64,000 nucleotides of DNA from Nitrospinaceae bacterium (GTDB lineage: Bacteria > Nitrospinota > Nitrospinia > Nitrospinales > Nitrospinaceae): positions 62,001 to 126,000 of the forward strand of contig JAHELC010000006.1 in NCBI GenBank assembly GCA_024644405.1. Reading direction: 5' to 3'. Below are positions 8,827 to 20,335 of this stretch, in pieces. Below the pieces are notes generated by a model. That model saw nothing but the letters and a program-made list of their open reading frames with translations. It had not been told where the DNA came from and searched no databases. Position 1 is the first letter of the stretch. The number at the start of each line of letters is the position of its first letter. The position numbers were made by a program, and so were the translations under genes.

Positions 8827-10097
8827 CGCTTTTCATCGTGGTTACCATCATTGTCCTGGCACTGCTGGGAGTCCCCTTGTTCGCCATTATTGGTCTGGCG
8901 GGTTGGGTGTCTTTTTATTATGCGGATATTGATTCCGCAGGTATTTTCATCGAGTTGTACCGGGTCGCCAGCTCCCCGACGCTGATCGCCATCCCCCTAT
9001 TCACCCTGGCGGGTTTCATCATGGCGGAAAGCAAGACCCCACAACGGCTGACCCGGCTGTCCCAATGTTTTCTCGGAGGCATTCCCGGCGGCGTTCCAAT
9101 GGCGGTGCTTGTCGCCTGCGCCTTTTTCACCGCCTTTACCGGGGCATCGGGAGTCACGATCATTGCCCTGGGCGGCTTGGTCTATCCTTTACTGCTCAAA
9201 GAAAAATATTCCAAGGATTTTTCCCTGGGGCTGATCACGTCATCGGGCAGTCTCGGCCTGTTGTTTCCCCCTTCCCTTCCGTTAATCCTTTATGGCCTGA
9301 TCGCACAGGTGAGTATCAACGAGTTGTTTCTCGCCGGGATCATCCCCGGCCTGCTGATGATCGGCATCCTCGGCCTGTACAGCATGTGGATGAACATTCG
9401 AACGGACACCCCGAGCACTCCTTTCGATTTCAAGAGTGCCCGTGCTGCGTTGCGGGAGTCTGCCTGGGAGATGCCCCTGCCCTTCGTCATCATCCTGGGG
9501 ATTTATATGGGCATCTTTACCGTGACCGAGGCAGCGGCGATAACGGTGGTTTATGTCTTCATCATTGAAGCCTGGATCTACAAGGACATTCATCCCGTAC
9601 AGGACCTGCCCAAACTGATGATCAACAGTATGGTCCTGGTCGGCACCATCCTGATTATTCTGGGGACGGCAATGGGATTTACCAGCTATCTCGTGGATGC
9701 CCAGGTTCCCATGAAGGTTCTGGCTTTCATGAAGCAGTATATTGACGACCAGATAACCTTCCTGATCGTACTCAATATTTTACTTCTAATCGTCGGGTGC
9801 ATGATGGATATTTTTTCGGCTCTCATTGTCGTCGTGCCGCTGATCGTACCCATCGCCAAGAGTTTTGATGTCAATATGGTGCATCTGGGCATCATTTTCC
9901 TGACCAATCTGGAAATCGGGTATTCCACGCCGCCGGTGGGCATCAACCTCTTTATCGCAAGTTCCCGTTTTGCGGAACCGGTGCTGCGCCTGTACCGGGC
10001 GGCTCTGCCCTTTCTGGGCTTACGACTGGCAGGTCTATTGATCATTACCTATTTCCCCGCCTTGAGTCTGTTCCTGGTTGACCTCTTTCAGCGATAG
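8823..10097 (+). CDS. dctM: TRAP transporter large permease (DctM family)
   Basis: 424 residues, about eleven to twelve membrane helices. Family signatures include VACAFFTAFTGASGVTIIALGG and the final TNLEIGYSTPPVGINLF loop (Pro-Pro-Val-Gly-Ile-Asn-Leu-Phe). This is the transport channel subunit partnering DctQ. Length is normal. It is translationally coupled to dctQ. The next gene (ogt) starts 71 bases later and is unrelated in function. Confidence 0.93.
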   Translation: MTLFIVVTIIVLALLGVPLFAIIGLAGWVSFYYADIDSAGIFIELYRVASSPTLIAIPLFTLAGFIMAESKTPQRLTRLSQCFLGGIPGGVPMAVLVACAFFTAFTGASGVTIIALGGLVYPLLLKEKYSKDFSLGLITSSGSLGLLFPPSLPLILYGLIAQVSINELFLAGIIPGLLMIGILGLYSMWMNIRTDTPSTPFDFKSARAALRESAWEMPLPFVIILGIYMGIFTVTEAAAITVVYVFIIEAWIYKDIHPVQDLPKLMINSMVLVGTILIILGTAMGFTSYLVDAQVPMKVLAFMKQYIDDQITFLIVLNILLLIVGCMMDIFSALIVVVPLIVPIAKSFDVNMVHLGIIFLTNLEIGYSTPPVGINLFIASSRFAEPVLRLYRAALPFLGLRLAGLLIITYFPALSLFLVDLFQR

Positions 10098-10168
10098 GCA
10101 GGGGATTGTGTTAATATTGCTTTTTCCAGTCTTTAGGCTGGCACACCGCATAAACTGGAGGTTTCCCA

Positions 10169-10714
10169 ATGCTCACTGCACCTAACCAACCTTTTGACAT
10201 AGGTCCGGTTTATTATTCTGTGGAACCCGGTCCCTGGGGTTTGATGGGCCTCGCGGCCTCGGACAAAGGACTGATTCATATTCAATCCAAAATACCCAGT
10301 GAAAAAGCTTACGTGAATTTCCTGAATCGCTCCTTCGTCAACACTCCCGAAAAAGATTCGAAACGATTGAAGCCGGCCGTCGATCAGCTGCGCTTGTATC
10401 TCAAAGGCAAGCTCCGTAATTTTGATGTTCCACTCGACTTCTTTACCGGAACCCCATTCCAGAAACAGGTATGGAAGAAGCTGGCCGCCATTCCCTACGG
10501 CGAAACACGAAGTTATGCCTGGCTGGCGCGTTCGGTCAAACGTCCCAACGCCCATCGGGCGGTCGGCAACGCCAATGGAAAAAATCCCCTTTCCATACTT
10601 CTACCCTGTCACCGGGTGGTTCAAAGTAATGGAAAGCTTGGAGGGTATTCGGGAGGCCTTCACATCAAAAGATATTTACTCGAACTTGAGAAAACCAGCC
10701 GTGCCTCTTTATAA
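10169..10714 (+). CDS. ogt: Methylated-DNA--protein-cysteine methyltransferase
   Basis: 181 residues. It removes alkyl groups from O6-alkylguanine in DNA by suicidal transfer to its own cysteine. The active-site motif PCHRVV is present with the acceptor at Cys147, preceded by the helix-turn-helix region (GETRSYAWLA ... RAVGNANGKNP). The N-terminal half is the usual less conserved domain. The 3' end overlaps the likely GTG start of recO by 14 bases, so the two DNA-repair genes are probably co-translated. Confidence 0.93.
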   Translation: MLTAPNQPFDIGPVYYSVEPGPWGLMGLAASDKGLIHIQSKIPSEKAYVNFLNRSFVNTPEKDSKRLKPAVDQLRLYLKGKLRNFDVPLDFFTGTPFQKQVWKKLAAIPYGETRSYAWLARSVKRPNAHRAVGNANGKNPLSILLPCHRVVQSNGKLGGYSGGLHIKRYLLELEKTSRASL

Positions 10715-11459
10715 AACCCGGGCAGTCGTTTTAAAATCCATGAAACTGTCTGAAAAGGACAAACTGGTGACGTTTCTGACCGAATCCCACGGCAAGGTCA
10801 AATGCGTGGCCAAGGCGGCGAGACGGCTCAAAAGCCGGTTCGGCGCGTCTCTGGAGCCGATGTCGCATGTTTCGCTGATTTATTTCGGCAAGGAACACCA
10901 GGAACTTTTCCGGCTCAATCAATGTGATATCATCCAGTCTTTTCAGGAAATCAAAGAGAATCCCGATTCCTTTTACACCGCGGTCTATTTTCTGGAATTG
11001 GCGGGCCATTTCATCGCCGACAACCATCCCGAACCGGAGATTTTTCGTCTCCTGGTGCGATCGTTGCATGAAGCCGGCAAGGCCGACTCTTTGGGAACTT
11101 TGTGTCGACTGTTCGAACTCCGGATCATGGCTCATGCGGGATACACCCCCCGGCTCCGGAAATGCATCGCCTGTCACAAGGAACCGCAGTCTCTGTGGGT
11201 GGGATTCAGTTACAACCAGCATGGTATTGTCTGCGAATCCTGTTTCGATAGAGAACCGGTCGAGACGCGGATCAAATCCGGAACCGTCAACTACCTGAAG
11301 AAATTTCTGTCTCTTGATTTGAATCACGTCCAACGGTTGAAAGTGCCGAAAGAGGTGGAAGGAGAAATTGAATCGATCACCCACCGTCTGGTTCTGGCCC
11401 GGCTGGGAAGGGAGTTGAAATCCTACCCCTTCATCCGGCAGATGGCGGAAATGACTTGA
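10701..11459 (+). CDS. recO: DNA repair protein RecO
   Basis: Recombination mediator of the RecFOR pathway that anneals DNA and helps load RecA. The GTG at 10701 gives 252 residues beginning VPLYKTRAVVLKS, the classic RecO N terminus. Longer in-frame extensions run inside ogt and are not credible. An OB-fold (1-80) is followed by a helical domain containing a four-cysteine zinc site, CIACHKEP and CESC. It overlaps ogt by 14 bases. Confidence 0.92.
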   Translation: MPLYKTRAVVLKSMKLSEKDKLVTFLTESHGKVKCVAKAARRLKSRFGASLEPMSHVSLIYFGKEHQELFRLNQCDIIQSFQEIKENPDSFYTAVYFLELAGHFIADNHPEPEIFRLLVRSLHEAGKADSLGTLCRLFELRIMAHAGYTPRLRKCIACHKEPQSLWVGFSYNQHGIVCESCFDREPVETRIKSGTVNYLKKFLSLDLNHVQRLKVPKEVEGEIESITHRLVLARLGRELKSYPFIRQMAEMT

Positions 11460-11483
11460 ACTCTTAAAGGGAATTATAGAATC

Positions 11484-11870
11484 ATGACCAAAAAAGGCAT
11501 ACATACCGAAAACGCCCCGGCGGCTATCGGCCCTTATCAACAAGGCATCCGGATGGGCGACTGGGTGTTCACCTCGGGGCAGATCGCGCTGGATCCCGCT
11601 ACTGGAAATTTCATGGCGGGAGAGATCGAACAGGAAACGGAATTGACCCTGAAAAATATTAAGGCCATTCTCGAAGCCGAGGGCCTTTCGATGGATCATG
11701 TGGTGAAGGCCACCGTATACCTTTCAGACCTGAATCATTTCGCACGGATGAATCAAGTCTACGAAAAATGCTTCGCGACCAGTAAACCCGCCCGGGCATG
11801 CGTCCAGGTCGCGGCCCTTCCCAAAGGCGCCAAGGTGGAAATCGATGTGATCGCGGCGGCCAATGGTTGA
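11484..11870 (+). CDS. ridA: RidA family 2-iminobutanoate/2-iminopropanoate deaminase
   Basis: 128 residues. It hydrolyses reactive enamine/imine intermediates released by PLP enzymes. The full YjgF/YER057c/UK114 signature is visible: APAAIGPYQQG near the N terminus and the C-terminal PARACVQVAALPKGAKVEID carrying the catalytic arginine (Arg in PARAC). It is 24 bases downstream of recO and 17 bases upstream of the small cytochrome gene, on the same strand. Confidence 0.93.
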   Translation: MTKKGIHTENAPAAIGPYQQGIRMGDWVFTSGQIALDPATGNFMAGEIEQETELTLKNIKAILEAEGLSMDHVVKATVYLSDLNHFARMNQVYEKCFATSKPARACVQVAALPKGAKVEIDVIAAANG

Positions 11871-11887
11871 CGGTAAGGCGTAATTTA

Positions 11888-12145
11888 ATGGCAAAACAGA
11901 AAAAGAAAAGCCGGGCGGGCGAAATTAATTTTTATAAAGCCATGACTGTACTGGGGTTCGTATTAGCGGGAGTGCTGATTTACATGTTCCTGGGATCGGC
12001 TCCAAGGCTGAGCCAACATGACTTTCATGTGGACACCGATCCAGCTGGGAAATGCCTGACCTGCCATATGGCCCAGGACAAAAACACACCCATCATGCCG
12101 CACCGCCCTATGGAAGACTGCGTCTTCTGCCATAAACCCCAATAG
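11888..12145 (+). CDS. Small membrane-anchored dihaem cytochrome c
   Basis: 85 residues starting MAKQKKKSRAGEIN, with a GGTAAGG ribosome site. One membrane helix (about 18-37) is followed by a short periplasmic part with two CXXCH haem c motifs (Cys56-His60 and Cys78-His82). Histidines such as His44, His47, His72 could be the sixth ligands. Probably an inner-membrane-anchored electron carrier facing the periplasm. A longer in-frame ORF from 11798 overlaps ridA and was rejected. The redox partner is unknown. Confidence 0.85.
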   Translation: MAKQKKKSRAGEINFYKAMTVLGFVLAGVLIYMFLGSAPRLSQHDFHVDTDPAGKCLTCHMAQDKNTPIMPHRPMEDCVFCHKPQ

Positions 12146-12162
12146 CGATATCGAAAAAATTT

Positions 12163-13560
12163 TCAGGCGGGGTCGTCAAACTGGGTTTGATCCGGCTTCC
12201 CGATAGAGTAGACATTGAAACCCAGATCAAATAGGGCTGGGTGGTCGAGATGGTTGCGCCCGTCAAACAGGAAGGCGGGCTTTTCCATGCTGTTAAAAAT
12301 CCGTTTGAAATCGAGTGACCGGTACTGGTCCCACTCGGTCATCAGGGCGATGGCGTGGGCGCCTTTCGCCGCCTTGTAGGGGTCCGTTTCGTACCCGATC
12401 TCGCCTTCAACGCCTTCCAGATCCTTCTGCGCATTTTTAAGGGCATGGGGATCGGTGATACTCAGGCGGGCCTGTTCTTTTAAGAGCCTTTTGGCTATAT
12501 GAATGGCGGGTGAATCCCGTGTGTCGCCGGTATCCGGTTTAAAAGCAAACCCGAACAGGGCGATTTTTTTATCAACCACGGAATTGAACATGGCTTTCAG
12601 CATACGCTGCACAAACCTTTCCATCTGGTAATCGTTCATGGTGATCACCTGTTGCCAGAAATCCGCCACCGGTTGCAGACCGAAATGCTCACAGAGATAA
12701 ACCAGATTCAAAATATCCTTGCGGAAGCACGACCCGCCAAACCCCAACCCGGCGCGCAGAAATTTGGGACCGATGCGGGAATCTTTCCCCACGGCCCGCG
12801 CCACTTCATCCACATCCGCTTCGGTCACTTCACACAATCCTGAAATACTGTTGATCGAGGAAATCCTCTGCGCCAGGAAGGCGTTTGAAACCAGTTTGGA
12901 AAGCTCGCTGCTCCACAAGTTGGTGGTGATCAAATTCTCGCGCGGCACCCAGCGCTCGTAAATTTTAATCAATTCATCACGCGCGGCCTGCCCCGAAGGC
13001 GTATCCATGGACCCGATCAAAACGCGATCCGGATTTTCCATATCATGAATCCCCGTTCCCTCGGCCATGAATTCGGGGTTGGACAGAATTTCAAAATGAA
13101 TGGAGTCCTTGCCGGAATGCAGAATTTTGCTCAGCGTTTCGGCGGCGCGTACGGGAATGGTGCTTTTTTCGACGACGATCTTATCCGATTTGGCGTTTTC
13201 TTTGATCCGGCGGGCGGTCTGTTCGATGAACTGCAAATCCACCGCTTTGCCCGCTCCTTCTCCAAAGGTTTTGGTCGGGGTGTTGACCGCCACAAAAATT
13301 ATATCGGCCTCTTCGATGGCCCGATCAATATCGGCGGAGAAAAACAGATTCTGGCCGCGGGCTTTCAGGACACGTTCCTTCAAACCGGGCTCGAAAATCG
13401 GCAAATCATCGGAATTCCACCGGTCGATTCTCTCTTGTGAGATGTCCAGAACCGTTACCTGGTAGTCCGGACAGAAGTTGGCGATCACGGTCATGGTCGG
13501 ACCGCCGACATATCCGGCACCGATACAGGCAATCTTTTTGACAAATTTATCGTCGCCCAT
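12163..13560 (-). CDS. ugd: UDP-glucose 6-dehydrogenase, animal-type
   Basis: 465 residues. It oxidises UDP-glucose to UDP-glucuronate with two NAD+, supplying glucuronate for polysaccharides. The Rossmann motif GAGYVGGPT is at the N terminus, with NTPTKTFGEGAGKAVDL and SNPEFMAEGTGIHDMENPDR in the middle. The catalytic cysteine lies in FGGSCFRKD. These segments, and SSELSKLVSNAFLAQRISSI, follow the human/animal UGDH sequence as I remember it, far more closely than the usual short bacterial Ugd/TuaD type. It is convergent with the cytochrome gene, 17 bases away. Confidence 0.93.
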   Translation of the reverse strand: MGDDKFVKKIACIGAGYVGGPTMTVIANFCPDYQVTVLDISQERIDRWNSDDLPIFEPGLKERVLKARGQNLFFSADIDRAIEEADIIFVAVNTPTKTFGEGAGKAVDLQFIEQTARRIKENAKSDKIVVEKSTIPVRAAETLSKILHSGKDSIHFEILSNPEFMAEGTGIHDMENPDRVLIGSMDTPSGQAARDELIKIYERWVPRENLITTNLWSSELSKLVSNAFLAQRISSINSISGLCEVTEADVDEVARAVGKDSRIGPKFLRAGLGFGGSCFRKDILNLVYLCEHFGLQPVADFWQQVITMNDYQMERFVQRMLKAMFNSVVDKKIALFGFAFKPDTGDTRDSPAIHIAKRLLKEQARLSITDPHALKNAQKDLEGVEGEIGYETDPYKAAKGAHAIALMTEWDQYRSLDFKRIFNSMEKPAFLFDGRNHLDHPALFDLGFNVYSIGKPDQTQFDDPA

Positions 13561-13571
13561 TGATATTTTCC

Positions 13572-13618
13572 CGAAAAAAAGAAAAAGGGAGAACGCTCCG
13601 TAAGGAACGTCCTCCCTT
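13572..13618 (-). terminator. Rho-independent terminator after the c554-like gene
   Basis: An inverted repeat with arms AAGGGAG-ACG and CGT-CTCCCTT (13585-13618) encloses a TCC/GGA inner pair. On the minus strand it is followed by a T-rich run (13572-13584). It lies 28 bases beyond the stop of the cytochrome gene and before ugd. Confidence 0.75.
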
Positions 13619-13646
13619 AATATGTTAAAGCTTATTCGAAAAAAGT

Positions 13647-14468
13647 CTATTTCTTATAATAGAATTTCTTCTTCTTGGAACTGTAAGGCCTGGTTCCCTT
13701 GGCAAATTTTAGCTTGCCTTTCTTGATATTCCAATCTTCAATCCGCAATCCTTTTTCCTCGGACTTGGCCTTTTCCTTCGCCCGGTCCTTGACTTTGCCG
13801 TCTTTAACAATGTTTTGATCGGCATTATCCTCGGTGAAATACTTGTCAATCGGGTGAAGCACCGCCTTGTCTTTGGCATAATCTATTTTACTTTTACCAT
13901 GCGGACTTTTGGGGTGGCTGTGACAGCGGGTACAAACGTTTTCATAATCCCAGCGCTGTCCGTATTTTTCCGTTTCTTCCTTTTTGAAATCACCTTTTGA
14001 GTTTTTCATGACCACGCGGAACTGGCCTCCGCCAGCCGCTGAGTGGCACATTTCACAACCGACCTGCTCCTTGCTGGGTTCTTCCGGATCGATCTTGGTG
14101 CTGATATCTTTGCCCGACTTCTTGCTTTTAGAACCCGCGGGTTTGAAACCGCCGCTTTGCCTGTAACCGGTCGTGTGACACCGGAGGCATTGGGGATCGG
14201 TCGTGTAATCCTTGTCAGGGTCCAGCTTGTCTCTCTTTTTGGCGTCTGCGCGCTCGCCCGGTTTCAGAATGTTGTAAGTCTTGCCGTGAGGGGAATTCAC
14301 CCAGGCCTGGTAATAGGGATCGTGGCAGCTGCCGTTACACTTGGCGGAACCGACGTATTTGGGTTTTTTGGGTATTTTCTTTTTCCTTGCGTCGGCATTG
14401 TCCGAAACCCCGACCAGAAAAAAAGCAGAAAAAAGAATCAAGCTGATAACTTTTAGTGTTTTGCCCAT
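13647..14468 (-). CDS. Periplasmic tetrahaem cytochrome c, c554-like
   Basis: 273 residues with a signal peptide (core about 5-22, cleavage near NADA-RK). Four haem-binding motifs are present: CNGSCH (Cys44-His49, a CX3CH spacing), CLRCH (94-98), CEMCH (138-142) and CTRCH (179-183). The opening KYVGSAKCNGSCHDPYYQAW and the PQCLRCHTTGY segment resemble the cytochrome c554 family, which passes electrons from nitrogen-compound oxidation in nitrifiers. The C-terminal 90 residues are extremely lysine rich and haem-free. A terminator follows the gene and a good promoter precedes it, so it is monocistronic. The physiological partner is not shown. Confidence 0.85.
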   Translation of the reverse strand: MGKTLKVISLILFSAFFLVGVSDNADARKKKIPKKPKYVGSAKCNGSCHDPYYQAWVNSPHGKTYNILKPGERADAKKRDKLDPDKDYTTDPQCLRCHTTGYRQSGGFKPAGSKSKKSGKDISTKIDPEEPSKEQVGCEMCHSAAGGGQFRVVMKNSKGDFKKEETEKYGQRWDYENVCTRCHSHPKSPHGKSKIDYAKDKAVLHPIDKYFTEDNADQNIVKDGKVKDRAKEKAKSEEKGLRIEDWNIKKGKLKFAKGTRPYSSKKKKFYYKK

Positions 14469-14529
14469 TGTTTTTCCCTGATGATTATGAAATATGTAAA
14501 AGTGAATTCATCTTTTAAAAAGTTTGAGC

Positions 14530-14558
14530 AGAATATAATAAATAGCCTTTGGGGTCAA
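14530..14558 (-). promoter_or_regulatory. Putative promoter of the tetrahaem cytochrome gene
   Basis: Minus-strand TTGACC and TATTCT are separated by 17 bases; an overlapping TATATT could serve as -10 with 15-base spacing. It lies about 62 bases upstream of the start at 14468. Confidence 0.5.
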
Positions 14559-14625
14559 CCCTCATTTCGGGTTAAATAGTTGTAATTTAATCAATAACCT
14601 CCGGCTTGGAGCTGCTTCACCGTCC

Positions 14626-15669
14626 ATGAAACTGTCCGATTTTGACTATCATCTTCCCGCTGAATTGATCGCCCAGAGCCCCAGTCCCCAAAGGGGCGAG
14701 TCCCGGTTGCTGGTGCTGGACCGGTCCACTGCAACCCTCGAGCATACCGTGTTCAGCGCTTTACCCCGCTACCTGAAAGATCGTCCCGTCATGGTATTCA
14801 ACGACACCCGGGTCCTGCCGGCAAAACTGGAAGGCACGGTCGGTGAACAGGGGAAAAGCATCGAAGCACTACTGGTTAAGGAGAAGGAACCCGGGACCTG
14901 GCAGGTTCTGATGAAGAATTTAAAAAAATACACACCCGGGCAAAAGTTAATTTTCGGCAAGGGTCAACTTCATGCAGAATTTGTTGAACGTCACAATGAT
15001 CTGGCGTTGATCCGCTTCACTTCGAACGAGGGCTTGGCGTCCCAACTCGAAAAATACGGGAGAATGCCCCTGCCCCATTACATTCACCGGTCTCCCGGCG
15101 ACGATGCGGGCACTGAACAACAAGACCGTGAACGCTACCAAACCGTATTCGCGCGTCATGCCGGGGCGATTGCCGCTCCGACAGCGGGCCTGCATTTCAC
15201 CGTGGAAATGATGGGCCATTTAACGGATTGCGCGGAACCGGTGTATTTGACCCTGCACGTTGGACCGGGAACCTTTCAACCGGTCCGGGAGGAGGATATA
15301 CGCAAACATAAAATGCAGGAGGAGTACTTCAACATTCCGGCCGAAACCTGGAACGCAATTTTAAGGGCTAAAAATGAAAATAGAAAAGTGATGGCGGTGG
15401 GTACCACCGCAACCCGGGTACTGGAATCTATAGAGTTGAATCGGGAGGAGAAAAGCGATGTAACGGGATGGACGGATCGGTTTATATATCCGGGGCAGAC
15501 GTTCAAAAATACGGACCACCTGCTCACCAATTTTCACCTGCCCAAATCCACCCTTTACATGCTGGTCTGCACGCTGGCAGACTCTTCTTTGATGCAAAAA
15601 GCTTATAAGGAGGCCGTCCGGGAAAAGTACAGGTTCTTCAGCTATGGCGACGCCATGCTGATCTTATGA
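14626..15669 (+). CDS. queA: S-adenosylmethionine:tRNA ribosyltransferase-isomerase
   Basis: 347 residues. It transfers and isomerises the ribosyl moiety of SAM onto preQ1-tRNA to form epoxyqueuosine. Family motifs are DFDYHLPAELIAQ at the N terminus, FNDTRVLPAKL, GAIAAPTAGLHFT, HVGPGTFQPV and the C-terminal NFHLPKSTLYMLV. Length is normal. It is a single gene, divergent from the cytochrome gene and convergent with the HU gene. Confidence 0.96.
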   Translation: MKLSDFDYHLPAELIAQSPSPQRGESRLLVLDRSTATLEHTVFSALPRYLKDRPVMVFNDTRVLPAKLEGTVGEQGKSIEALLVKEKEPGTWQVLMKNLKKYTPGQKLIFGKGQLHAEFVERHNDLALIRFTSNEGLASQLEKYGRMPLPHYIHRSPGDDAGTEQQDRERYQTVFARHAGAIAAPTAGLHFTVEMMGHLTDCAEPVYLTLHVGPGTFQPVREEDIRKHKMQEEYFNIPAETWNAILRAKNENRKVMAVGTTATRVLESIELNREEKSDVTGWTDRFIYPGQTFKNTDHLLTNFHLPKSTLYMLVCTLADSSLMQKAYKEAVREKYRFFSYGDAMLIL

Positions 15670-15699
15670 TCTCAAAAGAGCAACAACCAAACCCGAGGA

Positions 15700-15984
15700 T
15701 TAACCGTCTGAGTCGTTCACTGCCTGCTTGAAATGCTTCCCGGATTTAAAACGAACCACTTTACGCTCAGAAATTTCGGCTTCCTCACCCGTCTTGGGAT
15801 TTCGGCCCATCCGCTTTGATTTTTGTTTAACCTGGAAGGTACCGAACCGGCGCAAAATGACGGGTTCGCCCTGCCCTAGTGATTCTTTGATCAGCTTGAT
15901 AACGGTTTCCACGGCTTCCTCGGCCTTGGATCGGGACAAGCTCGCTTCCTGAGAAACATGGTTGATGATATCCTGCTTGGTCAT
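15700..15984 (-). CDS. HU/IHF family DNA-bending protein
   Basis: 94 residues from the ATG at 15984, which has a strong AGGAGG ribosome site five bases away. A longer ORF start at 16029 lacks one. It has the typical HU/IHF sequence: MTKQDIINHVSQEASLSRSKAEEAV, then the beta-arm GRNPKTGEEAEISERKVVRFKSGKHFK. The IHF-alpha-like RMGRNPKTGE arm carries the intercalating proline. It bends DNA as a dimer; whether homodimeric HU or IHF subunit cannot be told. A roughly 540-base gene-free region lies upstream. Confidence 0.93.
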   Translation of the reverse strand: MTKQDIINHVSQEASLSRSKAEEAVETVIKLIKESLGQGEPVILRRFGTFQVKQKSKRMGRNPKTGEEAEISERKVVRFKSGKHFKQAVNDSDG

Positions 15985-16525
15985 GCTCCCTCCTAAAAGG
16001 TAATTATTACTTAAGTCCTTTAAAATCAAAGAACTTCATACATTCAGCCAAGACCTGAACAGCTAAAGCTTCCGGCAAAACTTTGATTTTAAGCCATTTG
16101 AACTTACTTATCGGTTGGCCCCCTCTTGAAGATAAGTAAATAATCAAAATAAAATCAAAGCTTTTCGGCCCTGCAAACGGACCCAACATGGCTGAACGGA
16201 AAAGACAATCCCGTTCCACAATACTTGCAGAATCAGTATTCGACTCTGCATTTTTTTGACTTCTTTATGTCTCCAAGTATTTATCTAAGTTACCATTTAT
16301 TTCAAAAATTTCAATAAGTTATTGCATTCCCAATAAGGTTTTTTAGAGGCCAACGGTCTCTTTTCACTACCCCAATCACTCAATTACATTGACATAAAAA
16401 TCATAACTTACTGATTTTAAACTCAATACAAACTCTAAAGCGGCGTTTTTCATAGAAAAACACCCCGGCAAAAAAATCGGGTTGAGCCTAATTTTCAGAG
16501 GGTTCCAAAGGGATTTACGGTAGAA
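15985..16525. other. 541-base intergenic region
   Basis: AT-rich region between ftsB and the HU gene with no credible ORF. It holds an AATTTCAATAAGTTA motif at 16307-16321 that recurs near trpE, a palindrome GTAATTATTAC about 17 bases upstream of the HU start, and weak AT-rich hairpins at 16443-16466 (GTTTTTC/GAAAAAC arms). HU promoter elements probably lie here. No tRNA-like cloverleaf was noticed. Confidence 0.5.
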
Positions 16526-19477
<2,952 letters not shown>

Positions 19478-19481
<4 letters not shown>

Positions 19482-20335
19482 AACTTTCCGAATAAAATTT
19501 CCAGATCTTCTTTCAATGCTTTGGGTATCAGTTTGCGATCAGTGACAATGGCGTTTTTGGCCGCCTCGCCGCAGGCACAGGACCGTTTCAGCACCGGCTT
19601 CTGTACGATCTCCTTGAGAATCGTCTGGGCCAGCGTCACATTGTTGTGCATGATTGCCATGACCCCTTCCAGCGTCACCGCCTCCTCTTCCTCGTGCCAG
19701 CAATCGTAGTCGGTGGCGAGGGCAATGGTAACATAACAGATGCCCGCTTCACGCGCGAGTTTGGCTTCGGTGACGTTGGTCATGCCGATCACCTCGACTC
19801 CCCAGCTTCGGTAGAGAAACGATTCCGCCCGCGTGGAAAACTGGGGGCCTTCGATGCAGATATAGGTCCCCCGGGGATGCACGGTGGCGCCGGCTTTCTG
19901 GCTGGATTCCAGCACCGTTTCGTGCAGTTCATCGCAGATGGGATCGGCCAGGCTGACGTGGCCGACTACTCCGTTTCCGAAAAAAGTCGACTTGCGGTGA
20001 ATGGTGCGGTCGATGAACTGATCGGGCACCACGATGTGGCCGGGGGCGATCTCTTCTTTCATACTGCCGACGGCGCTGACCGAGATGATTCGTTCCACGC
20101 CCAGTTTTTTCAGGGCGAAGATGTTGGCCCGGTAGTTGATGTCCGAAGGGGGAATGCGGTGCCCGACCCCGTGGCGCGGCAGAAAGGCCATGCGGGTGCC
20201 CTCCAGGTCGCCCAAGATGATTTTATCCGAGGGCTCGCCAAAAGGCGTCTCCACGGAAACGGTGTCGACGACTTTGAGGTCCTTCATCGCGTACAAGCCG
20301 CTGCCGCCGATGACGCCCAGAATTTGTTCGGTCAT
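19478..20335 (-). CDS. mtnP: S-methyl-5'-thioadenosine phosphorylase
   Basis: 285 residues. It cleaves methylthioadenosine with phosphate for methionine salvage. Motifs are [12 protein letters not shown] (phosphate site), [19 protein letters not shown], the [12 protein letters not shown] segment, and [18 protein letters not shown]. Length and NVTEA favour MTA phosphorylase over purine nucleoside phosphorylase, although family members overlap in specificity. A GGGGGG ribosome site precedes the ATG. It is first gene of the mtnP-hemL-eno-ftsB operon. Confidence 0.93.

Noticed and set aside
16007-16219. 70-codon ORF upstream of the HU gene
   Set aside because: No ribosome site, no homology, and it overlaps the HU control region.
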